The notes: a model not told the origin generated them from the letters alone. Numbered from the stretch's first letter, positions 50,061-59,344 are shown. The stretch is 64,000 nucleotides of DNA from Nocardiopsis sp. FIRDI 009 (GCF_003386285.1 NZ_QPNC01000018.1:1-64000), one strand, 5' to 3'. Numbers and translations are program-made.

Positions 50061-50373
50061 CGCACAGCTCCAAGTCTTCGCGCCAAGGTCGGACGCCATT
50101 GGTTAGGCTTGCCTAATCTATCCGGTGGTGGCACCGGGAAACCCTACTATAATGGTAGGCAATTCCCCCCGCGGCCCGAGGGGGGCGCCGGGGCCCCGGG
50201 TGGGGCCGCCCGCGCGACACCCCAGGTGGGAAGCGGTACGGAGGTCCCTGCGGCGTGCCCCGGCCAGGTGTCTCACCGGGGGTCAACGCCCGGTCAAGGA
50301 CGGATCAGCCCGCCGTCGGGTGTGGGGAAAGTCACGGTCCGGAGCCGGGTGCGGCCGGGCCGGAAGGTGGAGG
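50061..50373. other. Regulatory gap upstream of the ferredoxin reductase gene
   Basis: The iron box at 50098-50116 is followed upstream by a short AT-rich patch (CTACTATAATGGTAGG), whose TATAAT-like core on either strand may be the -10 element. The rest, up to the acyltransferase stop at 50374, is GC-rich and holds no gene that I can see. Confidence 0.5.
50098..50116 (-). promoter_or_regulatory. Iron box of the ferredoxin reductase gene
   Basis: ATTGGTTAGGCTTGCCTAA matches the IdeR/DmdR1 consensus at 15 of 19 positions, with an intact TTAGGC...GCCTAA dyad. It lies 38 bases before the start codon. Confidence 0.78.
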
Positions 50374-51060
50374 TCAGCTCCCCTGCGCCAGTTCGGCCTT
50401 GACCGAGGCGGCGAACCGGGGCACCTGCTCCTGGCCGGACAGCTTGGCGATCGCGGCCATGATGGCGTCCGTGGCCGACCGGCGCGCCTTGGCCCGGTGG
50501 GCCTGGCCCTCCCACGGCGACAGGTCCACCGGCTCCCCGAAGCGCACCCCCACGCGGTTGAAGGACGGGATCCGCCTGCCACCGGGCAGGATCCGCTCGG
50601 TCCCCGCCAGCGCCACCGGCACCACGGGCGCCCCCGTGGTCAGCGCGAGCCAGGCCAGGCCGGTCTGCCCCCGGTACAGGCGCCCGTCGGGCGAGCGCGT
50701 CCCCTCGGGGAAGATCCCGAACACCTCGCCGCTCCGCAGCACGTCGAGGCTGTTCTCCATGGCCTCCTGGGCGCTCTGCCCGGGGCGGCGGTCCACCGAC
50801 AGCTGGCCGATGGCGCGCAGCGCGCGCGTGAAGGCCCGCCTGGGCAGCGTTCCCTCGTCGAAGAGTTCCTGCTTGGCGATGAAGCGCACGGGGCGGGGAC
50901 AGGCCACACCGACGAAGAGGGGGTCGATGAGCGCGAGATGGTTGGCGGCCAGGATCACCGGTCCCCGCGCCGGGATGTGGTGGACGCCCTCCACGCGTTG
51001 CGGCCACACCAGGCGTGTCGCGGGTGCGATGACGACCTTGGCGGCTCCGTACAGTGACAC
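50374..51060 (-). CDS. Lysophospholipid acyltransferase (PlsC-like)
   Basis: This is a 228-residue 1-acyl-glycerol-3-phosphate acyltransferase-family enzyme. The catalytic HxxxxD box is NHLALIDP (near 39-46), block II is RFIAKQELFDEGTL, block III is VFGIFPEGTRSPDGRLY, and block IV is PVVPVALAGTERI. It transfers acyl groups to lysophosphatidate or a related acceptor at the inner face of the membrane. GTG 51060 is the start. It is divergent from the cyclase gene across 291 bases. Confidence 0.9.
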   Translation of the reverse strand: MSLYGAAKVVIAPATRLVWPQRVEGVHHIPARGPVILAANHLALIDPLFVGVACPRPVRFIAKQELFDEGTLPRRAFTRALRAIGQLSVDRRPGQSAQEAMENSLDVLRSGEVFGIFPEGTRSPDGRLYRGQTGLAWLALTTGAPVVPVALAGTERILPGGRRIPSFNRVGVRFGEPVDLSPWEGQAHRAKARRSATDAIMAAIAKLSGQEQVPRFAASVKAELAQGS

Positions 51061-51351
51061 GATGAGGTCGCCCCTTCTTCATGGTTGCCGGGTGGTGCGG
51101 GGAGGGGTGCCGCGGGGCACGCTCCACACACGCGCGGCATCCGCGAGACACACCCTGGCGCCACGGTCCACCGCCGTGTTGCCTCCGAGAGTATCGGGGT
51201 TCGCGCGTGCACGGTGTGCCCCGGGCCAGCCGGTTTTTCCGCTTTCTCCTACTGCCGTGACGTGGGCCACACGCGCTAGGCTCTTGGTCTAGACCTCTGG
51301 CGAGGGTACGGGGGTCGTTCCGGCCGCGCGTGCGAAGCGAGGGAGACAGCC

Positions 51352-52005
51352 ATGCCGAAACTGGTCGACGTCAGCCACCAGATCACCGACGGAATGACCA
51401 CCTGTCCGGGGCTGCCCGAACCGGTGGTGGAGGAGGGGACCGCGTCCGGCGGGTCCGGGCCCGGTCACGAGGCCAGCAGCGGACGGGTCAGCATGGTCGG
51501 CGCCACCGGCACGTACGTGGAGATGCCCTCCCACCGCTACCAGGACGGAGCCGACCTGGCCGACCTCGACCTGGACCGGGTCGCCGACCTGCCCGGTGTG
51601 GTGGTCACCGCCACGGGCGCGCGCGCCATCGGCCCCGAGGCCCTCTCCGGCGTCGACGTGCGCGGCCGCGCCGTGCTCGTGCGCACCGGGTGGGACCGCC
51701 ACTGGCGTACCCGGGCCTACGGCGGCCCCGACCACCCCCACCTGACCGAGGACGCGGCCAAGGTCCTCGTCGACGGCGGCGCCAGGCTGGTCGGGATCGA
51801 CGGGATCGGGGTGGACGACACCTCCCCCGTCGCCGAGGGCGCCCGTCCCGCGCTCGCCGTCCTGCTGGCGGCCGGTATCCCGGTCGTCTCGCACCTGTGC
51901 CTGCTCGACCAGCTGCCGCGGGAGGGGTTCGCCTTCTACGCCGTGCCCGCCAAGGTGCGCGGCATGGCCGCCTTCCCCGTACGCGCCTTCGCCCTCCTGG
52001 ACTGA
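51352..52005 (+). CDS. Cyclase/kynurenine-formamidase-fold protein with altered metal motif
   Basis: This 217-residue protein is of the Cyclase family (kynurenine formamidase fold). It opens LVDVSHQITDGMTTCPGLP, as usual. Where classic members have the metal motif HxGTHxDxPxH, this one reads GATGTYVEMPSHRYQDG: the first two histidines are Ala and Tyr and the aspartate is Glu. A recognisable branch with GTY in place of GTH exists, so this is probably a natural subfamily and not decay. Metal binding or the reaction may differ. Later come VLVRTGWDRHW and DGIGVDDTSPVAEGA. ATG 51352 follows GAGGGAG. It is convergent with the FUSC gene. Confidence 0.78.
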   Translation: MPKLVDVSHQITDGMTTCPGLPEPVVEEGTASGGSGPGHEASSGRVSMVGATGTYVEMPSHRYQDGADLADLDLDRVADLPGVVVTATGARAIGPEALSGVDVRGRAVLVRTGWDRHWRTRAYGGPDHPHLTEDAAKVLVDGGARLVGIDGIGVDDTSPVAEGARPALAVLLAAGIPVVSHLCLLDQLPREGFAFYAVPAKVRGMAAFPVRAFALLD

Positions 52006-52024
52006 CGCCTCCGGGGCGCCGACC

Positions 52025-54142
52025 TCACAGGTCGGCGTCCACGTCCCGCTGGGCGCGCCGCTTCTCCCGCTGGGCGCGCCGCTCGGCCTCCTGCTGGGCC
52101 GCGCGCTCGTCCTGGGCGACCGCGTTGGTCATCGCGTTGGACAGCGCCCGCAGCTCCATGTTGATCCTCGGATAGGCGGGCAGCCTCGGCAGCGCGCCCA
52201 GACGCGGTGTGCGCCGCTCCTCCATCGACGCCACCAGTTCCTTGAAGGCCAGGTCCACCCGCTGGAGCGTGATGACGCCCACCGGGGCGGGGTTCTCCAG
52301 GGCCAGGGCGGACAGCGCCAGGTACCCGGTGCGCTGGGTGGCCACCACGACCGGCCACAGCGGCCGGGTGGCGGCCGCCCGGGGCACGTCGCCGATGGCG
52401 CTCTCGTAGACCCCGCGCAGGTTGACCAGGGTCGCCCGCAGGTCGCGCCGCAGCTGGTAGCGGCGCTCCGGGCCGAGGCGCACGTCCTGGTCCAGGACCG
52501 CGACCACGCACTGGCGGGCGTTGTCCAGGACCCCGATGATCGCCTGCGGCAACCGGGTGGCCGACGCGCTGCGCCACAGCAGGAGCGCCCCGGCCAGCCC
52601 GAACAGCGAGCCGACCAGGGTGTCGATGATGCGGGACTCGGCCAGCGCCGTGATCGGGTGCGGTGAGGCCGTGTGGGACAGCAGCAGCGCCATCGGGGTG
52701 AGCAGCACCGAGGCGTAGAAGAAGTTGCGGCCCACGACCAGCTGCGTCAGGCCCTGGAAGGTCCCGGCCAGGACCACGACCACGGGCAGCGGCAGGTCGA
52801 GGGAGAGCACGAACGCCCCGATCACCACACCGATCAGGGTGCCCAGCGACCGCTGGAGCGACCGGTTGACGGTCAGGACGACGTTGCCGCCCTGGAGGAC
52901 GGCGGTCGCGGTGATCGCCACCCAGTAGTAGTGGTCCAGTCCGAGCCACAGCCCGAACGCCCCGCCCAGGGTCACGGTGATCCACATGCGCAGCGCGGTC
53001 GGCCGGACCAGCGACTCCGCGCTCAGGCTGGACCGCAGCGCCCCCCACAGCGCCGGGTAGCGCTGGTCGTCCAGCTCGCGGGCGTGCTCGTCCTCCTCGT
53101 CGTGGCCGGAGCGGTGGGCCGCCTGCGCCGCCCTGGCCAGCAGGCCGTACAGCCGGGACTCCAGGGAGCGCGGGCGCATACCGCGCCGCAGGTCGTCGAG
53201 GTCGGCGGGGTCGGGCGCCCGGTCGGGTTCGGCGACGGCGGGGACCAGTCGGTCGGCGAAGGCGGCCGCGCTCTCCGGCAGGGGGGTGGTCCGTGCCATG
53301 GACACCTGCGTGGCGGCCAGGTGGATGTCGGAGACCCAGCGCAGCAGCGAGCGCAGCCGGGCCGCCTCCGGGGTGGAGCGGTAACCGCGGGTCTGCGCCA
53401 ACAGGACGATCCGCCAGGACTCGGCGACCGCCACCGACGCCTTGTGCTGGGCGTGGTCGAGTTCGGCGGTGCCCACCGCCCGCAGGAGCGCGGACAGCTG
53501 CCGGTAGGCCTCCGAGACCGCCCGGTACTCGGGGTGCCGGGCCAGGACGGGGGCGCCCGACATCGACACCGCCCAGCCCACGGCCGCGCCCAGGGCGGCC
53601 ACGCCCGCGTGCAGGGGGATGTCGGCCAGACCGCCGGGGGCGATCGTGGAGATGGCGCAGACCAGCACGAAGAACAGGGCGCCGGGCTTGTCCACCCGCC
53701 AGGCCGCGCACACCCAGGTGGCGGCTCCGGCGACGAACCCGATCGCGACGACCGACGCCCACACCGACACCGCCGAGGCCAGCGAACCGAGGGTCACGCT
53801 GGCGACGAACCCCAGACCGACCAGGGCCAGCGCGGCCGACCGGTAGACGTAGGGGGTCTTCTTCTCGTAGAGCACCGTCATGGAGCCCAGGGCGGCCAGG
53901 GTGCCGACCTGCGGGCCGAACAGCCACGCGGCCAGTCCGAAGGAGGCGGACATGGCGACCGCCGCCTGCACGGCGGTGGTCCAGGCCCACGTCCCCGCCT
54001 CCAGACCGAAGAGCGCTCTGAGATCGACCCTGGGCCGCGGCCGCTCCGCCACGCGGGCACGCTCCGGCCCCTGACCGGGTGACCCGCCCAGGTGCATCGG
54101 GCCGGTGTCGCCGGTCGTTCCCAGATCTCGCACGAGTTCCAT
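52025..54142 (-). CDS. FUSC-family membrane protein
   Basis: This 705-residue protein has two blocks of about six membrane helices (residues 50-200 and 390-540), each followed by a cytoplasmic helical region. This is the internal duplication seen in FUSC/YccS/aromatic-acid exporter proteins. The second block has LWLGLDHYYWVAITATAVLQGGNVVLTVNRSLQRSLGTLIGVVIGA, a typical FUSC segment. The last 40 residues are Gln/Glu/Arg-rich and probably coiled coil. ATG 54142 is chosen over an in-frame TTG at 54157; neither has a good ribosome site. Relatives export aromatic acids or affect lipid and polyamine movement; the substrate is unknown. Confidence 0.82.
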   Translation of the reverse strand: MELVRDLGTTGDTGPMHLGGSPGQGPERARVAERPRPRVDLRALFGLEAGTWAWTTAVQAAVAMSASFGLAAWLFGPQVGTLAALGSMTVLYEKKTPYVYRSAALALVGLGFVASVTLGSLASAVSVWASVVAIGFVAGAATWVCAAWRVDKPGALFFVLVCAISTIAPGGLADIPLHAGVAALGAAVGWAVSMSGAPVLARHPEYRAVSEAYRQLSALLRAVGTAELDHAQHKASVAVAESWRIVLLAQTRGYRSTPEAARLRSLLRWVSDIHLAATQVSMARTTPLPESAAAFADRLVPAVAEPDRAPDPADLDDLRRGMRPRSLESRLYGLLARAAQAAHRSGHDEEDEHARELDDQRYPALWGALRSSLSAESLVRPTALRMWITVTLGGAFGLWLGLDHYYWVAITATAVLQGGNVVLTVNRSLQRSLGTLIGVVIGAFVLSLDLPLPVVVVLAGTFQGLTQLVVGRNFFYASVLLTPMALLLSHTASPHPITALAESRIIDTLVGSLFGLAGALLLWRSASATRLPQAIIGVLDNARQCVVAVLDQDVRLGPERRYQLRRDLRATLVNLRGVYESAIGDVPRAAATRPLWPVVVATQRTGYLALSALALENPAPVGVITLQRVDLAFKELVASMEERRTPRLGALPRLPAYPRINMELRALSNAMTNAVAQDERAAQQEAERRAQREKRRAQRDVDADL

Positions 54143-54172
54143 CCTAGAGCGGGACAAACGGGATATTTGTGA

Positions 54173-55438
54173 CTACTGGCGGGTGTCGGCCGCCCCGCTG
54201 TCCGTGGTGGACAGCGCCCGATCCGCGCCCCCCGCCTCACGGAGCGCGGCCTCGGCGGTCTCGGCCCGCTCCTCCGCGCGGCGGGCGCGTTCCTCGGCGC
54301 GCTCCCGAGCCTCCTCCGCCACGGCCAGGCGGGCGGCGGCCGCCGTGCGCGACTCGTCGAGGGTGATCTCGGCGTTGCGGCGCTGGGTCTCCAGCTCCGC
54401 GGCCAGACGCGACCGTTCGGCGTCGGCGCGCTCCAGTTCCGCGTTCAGCCGGGCGCGTTCGGCGTCGGCGGCGGCCCGGTCGGCCTCCCGGCGTTCGTGG
54501 GCGCGCTCCAGCTCGGTGTCGAAGCGGGCGCGTTCGGCGGTCAGGATGTCGGCGGTCTCCCGGGCCCGGGCCTCGGCGGCCTCGGCGCGCGCCGAGGCGC
54601 GTTCCGCGGCCAGGGCGGCCTCGTCGCGCAGGCGGGCGTACTCGGCGGTCTCGGCCCTGAGCTGTTCGGCCTCGGCCCGGGCGTGCTGGAGGCGGCGGGC
54701 GGCCTCGGCGCGGGCGTGCTCCAGTTCGTCCCGGACCCGTTCCACCTCCCGCCGGGCGCGCGCGTCGGCCTCGGCGATCCGGCGTTCCGCGGCGGCGAGC
54801 CCGGCGTTGGCCTCGGTGGCGGCGGCGTCGCGTTCGGCCTGCGCCCGCCGGGCCAGGACGCGCAGCTCGTCGCGCTCGGCCTCCGCCGCGTTCCTGCGTT
54901 CGACCGCCTCCTCGGCGATCCGCTCGGCGGCGTGGGTCGCGGCGACCGCCGAGGCGGCCGCCTCCTCGGCCACACGCCGGGCCGCCTCGGCCTCCCGGCG
55001 CCGGTTCTCCGCCTCCAGACGGGCGCCGTCCGCCTCGGCCGCGCGGCGGGCGCCCGCCAGACGGGCCGCCTCCACCTGGGCCTCGGCGGCGGCGGGGTCG
55101 GTCATCGTCGCGAAGGACTCGGCGGCCGCGCGCAGGGTCTCGGCCATCTGCTCGCTCTGCACGGCGAACCGGGTGAGCAGGTCGTCGGCGCGCAACCGGG
55201 CGGCGGTCACGGGCTCGGCGGGTCCTGTGGCGGGCCGGGCCTCCCCCGTGGCGGCGGCCGCGGTCTCCTCCTCACGCCGTTCGGCCTCCTGCGCCAGTCG
55301 CTGGCGCTCGCGCCAGGCCCGCCAGCGGGTGTGCTCGGGCAGGTCGCAGTACTCGGGTGGGCGGCCGGGCGAGGAGCCCCGGGGCACGGGGCGGTCACAG
55401 CCGGGGAAGTTGCAGGTGTTGGAGTCGGAGGTGGCCAC
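54173..55438 (-). CDS. Long coiled-coil protein with N-terminal Cys/His motif
   Basis: This is a 421-residue protein. The first 45 residues hold a likely zinc site (CNFPGCDRPVP ... GRPPEYCDLPEHTRWRAW) resembling small zinc knuckles seen in actinomycete DNA-associated proteins. From about residue 45 to 400 it is almost entirely Ala, Glu and Arg with heptad spacing, so one very long coiled coil. No membrane span is visible. Such rods often act as scaffolds or chromosome or plasmid partners (KfrA-like), but I cannot name a family. GTG 55438 is taken as the start; no clear Shine-Dalgarno is present. The gene sits 31 bases behind the FUSC gene's upstream end, on the same strand. Confidence 0.75.
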   Translation of the reverse strand: MATSDSNTCNFPGCDRPVPRGSSPGRPPEYCDLPEHTRWRAWRERQRLAQEAERREEETAAAATGEARPATGPAEPVTAARLRADDLLTRFAVQSEQMAETLRAAAESFATMTDPAAAEAQVEAARLAGARRAAEADGARLEAENRRREAEAARRVAEEAAASAVAATHAAERIAEEAVERRNAAEAERDELRVLARRAQAERDAAATEANAGLAAAERRIAEADARARREVERVRDELEHARAEAARRLQHARAEAEQLRAETAEYARLRDEAALAAERASARAEAAEARARETADILTAERARFDTELERAHERREADRAAADAERARLNAELERADAERSRLAAELETQRRNAEITLDESRTAAAARLAVAEEARERAEERARRAEERAETAEAALREAGGADRALSTTDSGAADTRQ

Positions 55439-55500
55439 GGGGTGAGGGTAGCGGTTCGGCCCCGTCCTCGCCGGGGTGTGTCGGGCCCGGGAACGCGAAC

Positions 55501-55531
55501 CGCCCCCGTACCGGGGGACCGTACGGGGGCG
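55501..55531 (-). terminator. Terminator of the GNAT gene
   Basis: CGCCCCCGTAC and GTACGGGGGCG form a perfect 11-bp stem with a 9-base loop, starting 20 bases after the GNAT stop. Confidence 0.75.
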
Positions 55532-55550
55532 GGAGGCGGCGCGGACGGCT

Positions 55551-56108
55551 TCAGTCGTGCGCGCCGAAACCGTCGACGCGGCAGACCATCGTGGTCACGA
55601 AGGGCCGGAAGCCCTCCTGCTCCAGGAAGCGGATGTCCTCGGAGCTGGTCGCCAGCGCGGAGAACTCGATGTCGCGCACGCCCATCGCGGAGAGCTGACG
55701 GCGCATCTCCTCCAGGAGCTTGGAGCCGACGCCGCTGTCGGAGTACTCGGGGTCGATGGCGAAGGTCTGCACGACCGCGACCCGGTCCCCCCGGTCCCAG
55801 CTGCCCTGGGCGTTCTCGCGGATGGTCACCATCGCGTACCCGGCCGGGTCGTCGCCGCTCTCGGCGAGGATCGCCAGGGTGTCGGGGTCGGCGAGCCAGG
55901 AGACGTACTGGGCCCGGCGGCGGCGCCACGACTCCTCCAGGCTCACGGCGCTGATGATGTCCGAAAGGTGCGGAGCGGTCACCGTGTGCTGCTGGTGGAG
56001 GGCGCCCCACAGGTCCACGAGCTCGTCCACCTCGTGGGCGCCCAGGTAGCGGAAGCTGAGAACGCCGACGTCGGAAGGTCGCGGTTTGGTCATCAGCGAA
56101 TTTTGCAT
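55551..56108 (-). CDS. GNAT-family acetyltransferase
   Basis: This 185-residue acetyltransferase has the acetyl-CoA pattern VVQTFAIDPEYSDSGVGSKLLEEMRRQL (residues 110-135; SGVGS for the RxxGxG loop with the first Arg replaced) and the end DIRFLEQEGFRPFVTTMVC. The N-terminal half holds the strand LAILAESGDDPAGYAMVTI. The substrate is unknown. ATG 56108 follows GGAAAG. It has its own promoter region and terminator, so it is a single-gene unit. Confidence 0.82.
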   Translation of the reverse strand: MQNSLMTKPRPSDVGVLSFRYLGAHEVDELVDLWGALHQQHTVTAPHLSDIISAVSLEESWRRRRAQYVSWLADPDTLAILAESGDDPAGYAMVTIRENAQGSWDRGDRVAVVQTFAIDPEYSDSGVGSKLLEEMRRQLSAMGVRDIEFSALATSSEDIRFLEQEGFRPFVTTMVCRVDGFGAHD

Positions 56109-56404
56109 GTTCTTTCCACCCGTTCCGCCAGCATTGGGTGCTGATCCCCTGGGGGCGCGATGCGCGCCCCCGTGGTTGAACTGTGCGTCTGACTGTACGT
56201 GCCGGTATCGACCGGGACATGTTCGACACGAGGAAAGACAGTCATGAGATCACTCTAGGAGAAGAATTGGGGAATTTCTTTGATCGATCATTCGGCTGGC
56301 CGCTGGGGGTCCTCTGGACGGTGTGCAGCGAATCACGCGTCGAAGTCAGTCAAGACGCCTGAAACACCGGCGAAACATGATCTTTCTGCCATAAATTGGG
56401 AGAC

Positions 56405-57334
56405 ATGATCGACGTTCGGCGGTTGCAGCTCCTCCAGGCCCTCGACCGCCACCGCACGGTGGCGGCCACGGCGGAGGCGCTCAACGTCACACCGTCGGCG
56501 GTCTCCCAACAGCTCGCCGCCCTGGCCCGGGAGGCCGGGGTTCCCCTCGTCGAACGCTCGGGCCGTCGTTTCCTGCTCACCGGCGCCGCGCGGGTCCTCC
56601 TGGAACGCGCCCCCGCTATCTTCGCGGAGATGGAGCGCGCCACCTCCGACCTGGCCGAGTACGTCGCCGGAGACCGCGGCGTCGTGCGGGTCGGCTCCTT
56701 CGCCACCGGCATCAGCGACCTCATCGCCCCCGCCCTGGCCCGGCTGCGGGTCAGCCACCCGGGTTGGTCCTTCGAGGTCGTGCAGGCCGAACCGGAGGAG
56801 TGCACCGACATGGTCCGCTCCGGCCGCCTCGACATCGCGCTCACCATGTCCTCGGAGGACCTGCCCTCCACCGGCGACCCCGAGTTCCGCACCGATCCCG
56901 TCATGGTCGAGCTGTTCGACGCGATCCTGCCCTACCAGCACCCGCTGGCCACCCGCACCAGCCTCCACCTGGCCGAGGACCTCGCCGACCAGGACTGGAT
57001 CATGTCCGCGCCCGGCAGCGCCTGGTACTCGTGCGTGGCCGCCGCCTGCAACCGGGTGGGCTTCCAGCCCCGCGTGGTGCACACCGTCGACGACTTCGGC
57101 GCCGTGTTCGGCATGGTCCAGGCCGGACTGGGCGTCACGCTCATGCCGCGCCTGGCGTGGACCGGCCTGAGCACCCCGCACATCGTCGTGCGCGGGGTAC
57201 GCGAGACCGCCCGGCGCCACGTCATCGCCCTGTCCCGGGCCGGGGCCAACCCCGAACCCCTGCTCACCGCCGTCCGCGAGGCCGCCAGCAAGGTGCCGGT
57301 GCCCTCGGTGGGGCCGTTCGCCGTCGCGGGCTAG
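56405..57334 (+). CDS. LysR-family transcriptional regulator
   Basis: This 309-residue regulator has an N-terminal winged HTH (residues 3-60: DVRRLQLLQALDRHRTVAATAEALNVTPSAVSQQLAALAREAGVPLVER) and a periplasmic-binding-like effector domain with VRVGSFATGISDLIAPALARLR. It should bind DNA as a tetramer and respond to a small ligand. It is divergent from the GNAT gene across 296 bases, so that gene may be a target. ATG 56405 is the natural start of the family. It converges on a second LysR gene. Confidence 0.9.
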   Translation: MIDVRRLQLLQALDRHRTVAATAEALNVTPSAVSQQLAALAREAGVPLVERSGRRFLLTGAARVLLERAPAIFAEMERATSDLAEYVAGDRGVVRVGSFATGISDLIAPALARLRVSHPGWSFEVVQAEPEECTDMVRSGRLDIALTMSSEDLPSTGDPEFRTDPVMVELFDAILPYQHPLATRTSLHLAEDLADQDWIMSAPGSAWYSCVAAACNRVGFQPRVVHTVDDFGAVFGMVQAGLGVTLMPRLAWTGLSTPHIVVRGVRETARRHVIALSRAGANPEPLLTAVREAASKVPVPSVGPFAVAG

Positions 57335-57386
57335 GTCCGGGCGTGCCGGCCTCGGGCCTCCGCCGCGCTGCGGCCCGCCCGGACGG

Positions 57387-58310
57387 TCACGCCTCCGGCG
57401 GGGGAGGGACCTCGTCGAGGACGTCGCGGGCGGCCTCGTGCAGATAGCGCGCGACCACCCGGATCGGCCGCCAGGCCCACCCCCCGGTACGCCCGGCCAG
57501 GAAGATCCGGCGCACCCCGCCCAGCTCCCCGAGGGGAGCGTGGGTCACACCGCGCCGGGTCGACACCGACAGCCGCGACATCACCCCCACCGCCACCCCC
57601 GAGGCGACGAGCTCCTCACACAGCTCCAGGTTCTCGATCCGGTGCGCGATCCGGGGGGTGAACCCCGCGTCGGCGCACATCCGCTGCACCAGGGCCTCCT
57701 CGTCGCCCCGGTACGGACTGGCGAACCACGACGCCCCGGCGAACTCGCGCAGCCGCCGCCGGGTCAGCGTCCGACTGTCCCCCCGGTCCGAGGGCTGTGA
57801 CAGCAGGAGCCCCTCCGTGCCGATCGGCCGAACCGTCAGTGTTCCCGGAAATTCCCGGGGCAGGAGGCTGTACTGGTACACGACCCCCAGGTCGGCCTGC
57901 CCGTCCTGGAGGAGCGCCAACGCCTGCTCCGACTCGTACTCGGTCAGATGGATGTCGATCCCGGGATGCTCGTCCCGCAGCCGACGCAGCGCGGGCAGGA
58001 CCAACGGCGCCGCGCTCGTGTACATCACCAGGTGGACGCGGCCCACCGGCTCGCCCTCGCCCTCGAACTCGGCCCTGGCCGCCTCCACGCGCGCCAGGAT
58101 GCCCACGGCGTGCTCGGCCAGCCTCCGCCCGGCCGGGGTCAGCCGCACCCGGCGCCCGTCCTGGGCCAGGAGCGGTACACCCGCCTCCCGCTCCAGGACC
58201 GCGAGGTGTTTGGAGACGGCGGACGTGCTCATGCCCGTGACCTCGGACACAGCGACCATGGTGCCCAGACGCTCCAGTTCGACCAGCAGACGCAGCCGGG
58301 TGAAATCCAT
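57387..58310 (-). CDS. LysR-family regulator divergent from an EamA exporter
   Basis: This 307-residue LysR protein starts MDFTRLRLLVELERLGTM, with the HTH reading VSEVTGMSTSAVSKHLAVLEREAG, and has an effector-binding domain (VHLVMYTSAAPLVLPALRRLRDEHPG). It is divergent from the EamA transporter, 71 bases apart, the classic layout for a LysR regulator and its target. The shared gap contains AT-rich TACATGATCCATCAACC, possibly the LysR operator. Its effector is probably the exported compound. Confidence 0.9.
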   Translation of the reverse strand: MDFTRLRLLVELERLGTMVAVSEVTGMSTSAVSKHLAVLEREAGVPLLAQDGRRVRLTPAGRRLAEHAVGILARVEAARAEFEGEGEPVGRVHLVMYTSAAPLVLPALRRLRDEHPGIDIHLTEYESEQALALLQDGQADLGVVYQYSLLPREFPGTLTVRPIGTEGLLLSQPSDRGDSRTLTRRRLREFAGASWFASPYRGDEEALVQRMCADAGFTPRIAHRIENLELCEELVASGVAVGVMSRLSVSTRRGVTHAPLGELGGVRRIFLAGRTGGWAWRPIRVVARYLHEAARDVLDEVPPPPEA

Positions 58311-58381
58311 CCACCAAAACTACATGATCCATCAACCACGGGTTCGTGGACAGCAACGGAAGATGTCGATCCAATGGTCGG

Positions 58382-59344
58382 GTGATCCCCTCATCCATCT
58401 CCTCGCTCCGCCGTGCCGACGTCCGGGTGCCGGCGCCGCTGATGCTGCTCATCGGCATGTTCACCCTCCACACCGGCAGCGCCCTGGCCGTCACCGCCTT
58501 CGACCAGGCGTCCCCCGCCACCGTCACCTGGCTCCGGCTCACCTGGGCCGCGCTGCTCCTGCTCCTGCTCAGCGGTCGCTCCCTGTGGCGGGCCGTGCGC
58601 GATGCGACGTGGCGCGAACGCGGCTCCGTGGTGATCCTGGGCACAGCGAGCGCGGGGATGATGCTGTTCTACTCCGAGGCCACGGCCCGCATCGAACTCG
58701 GCACCGCGACCTCCATCGAGTTCCTCGGCGCCCTCGTGGTCGCCGTGGCGGCGATGCGGCGCCGCCGCGAACTGGTGTGGATCCTCGCCGCCGGGATCGG
58801 CGTGGTGTGCCTGACCCGTCCCTGGCAGAGCGACCTGGACGTGCTCGGCGTCGGGCTGGCCCTGGCGGGCGCGGCCTGCGTGGCCGCCTACATCGTGCTC
58901 ACCCAGCGGGTCGGCGCGGGCTTCGGCGCCGTCCACGGCCTGGCGCTGGCGATGACCGTCTCGGCCCTGGTCACCGCGCCGCTGGGCGCCCCCGCCGCGA
59001 TCGCCGCGCCCGACCTCGACCTCATCCTGCTCACCCTGGGCATCGCGCTCCTGTTCCCCCTGGTGCCGTTCCTGCTGGAGATGGTGGCCCTCCAGCGCAT
59101 GAGCCGCACCGCCTACAGCACCTTCGCCAGCCTCGAACCCGCGGTCAGCCTGGTCATGGGTCTGGTCGTCATCGGCCAAGCGCCCGCCGCGGTCCAGATC
59201 GCGGGTATGGCCCTGGTGGTGGCCGCGGGCGTGGGCGCCGCCCGGGGCGACGGGTCGGGGCGCTCGGCGCCGCCTCCGGAACCGGACCCGCGTCACTCCC
59301 GCACCGACGGCTCCGACGCACGGAACGACGTGGTGATGCACTAG
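58382..59344 (+). CDS. EamA/RhtA-type metabolite exporter
   Basis: This 320-residue drug/metabolite transporter has ten predicted helices in two EamA halves. It starts near LMLLIGMFTLHTGSALAVTAFDQASPATVTWLRLTWAALLLLLL, with the conserved ASP and WLR residues typical of RhtA-like threonine or homoserine exporters. A hydrophilic 40-residue tail follows the last helix. GTG 58382 is the best start; a longer form would begin at 58346, inside the LysR gap. Control by the divergent LysR is likely. Amino acid export is inferred from the family. Confidence 0.85.
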   Translation: MIPSSISSLRRADVRVPAPLMLLIGMFTLHTGSALAVTAFDQASPATVTWLRLTWAALLLLLLSGRSLWRAVRDATWRERGSVVILGTASAGMMLFYSEATARIELGTATSIEFLGALVVAVAAMRRRRELVWILAAGIGVVCLTRPWQSDLDVLGVGLALAGAACVAAYIVLTQRVGAGFGAVHGLALAMTVSALVTAPLGAPAAIAAPDLDLILLTLGIALLFPLVPFLLEMVALQRMSRTAYSTFASLEPAVSLVMGLVVIGQAPAAVQIAGMALVVAAGVGAARGDGSGRSAPPPEPDPRHSRTDGSDARNDVVMH

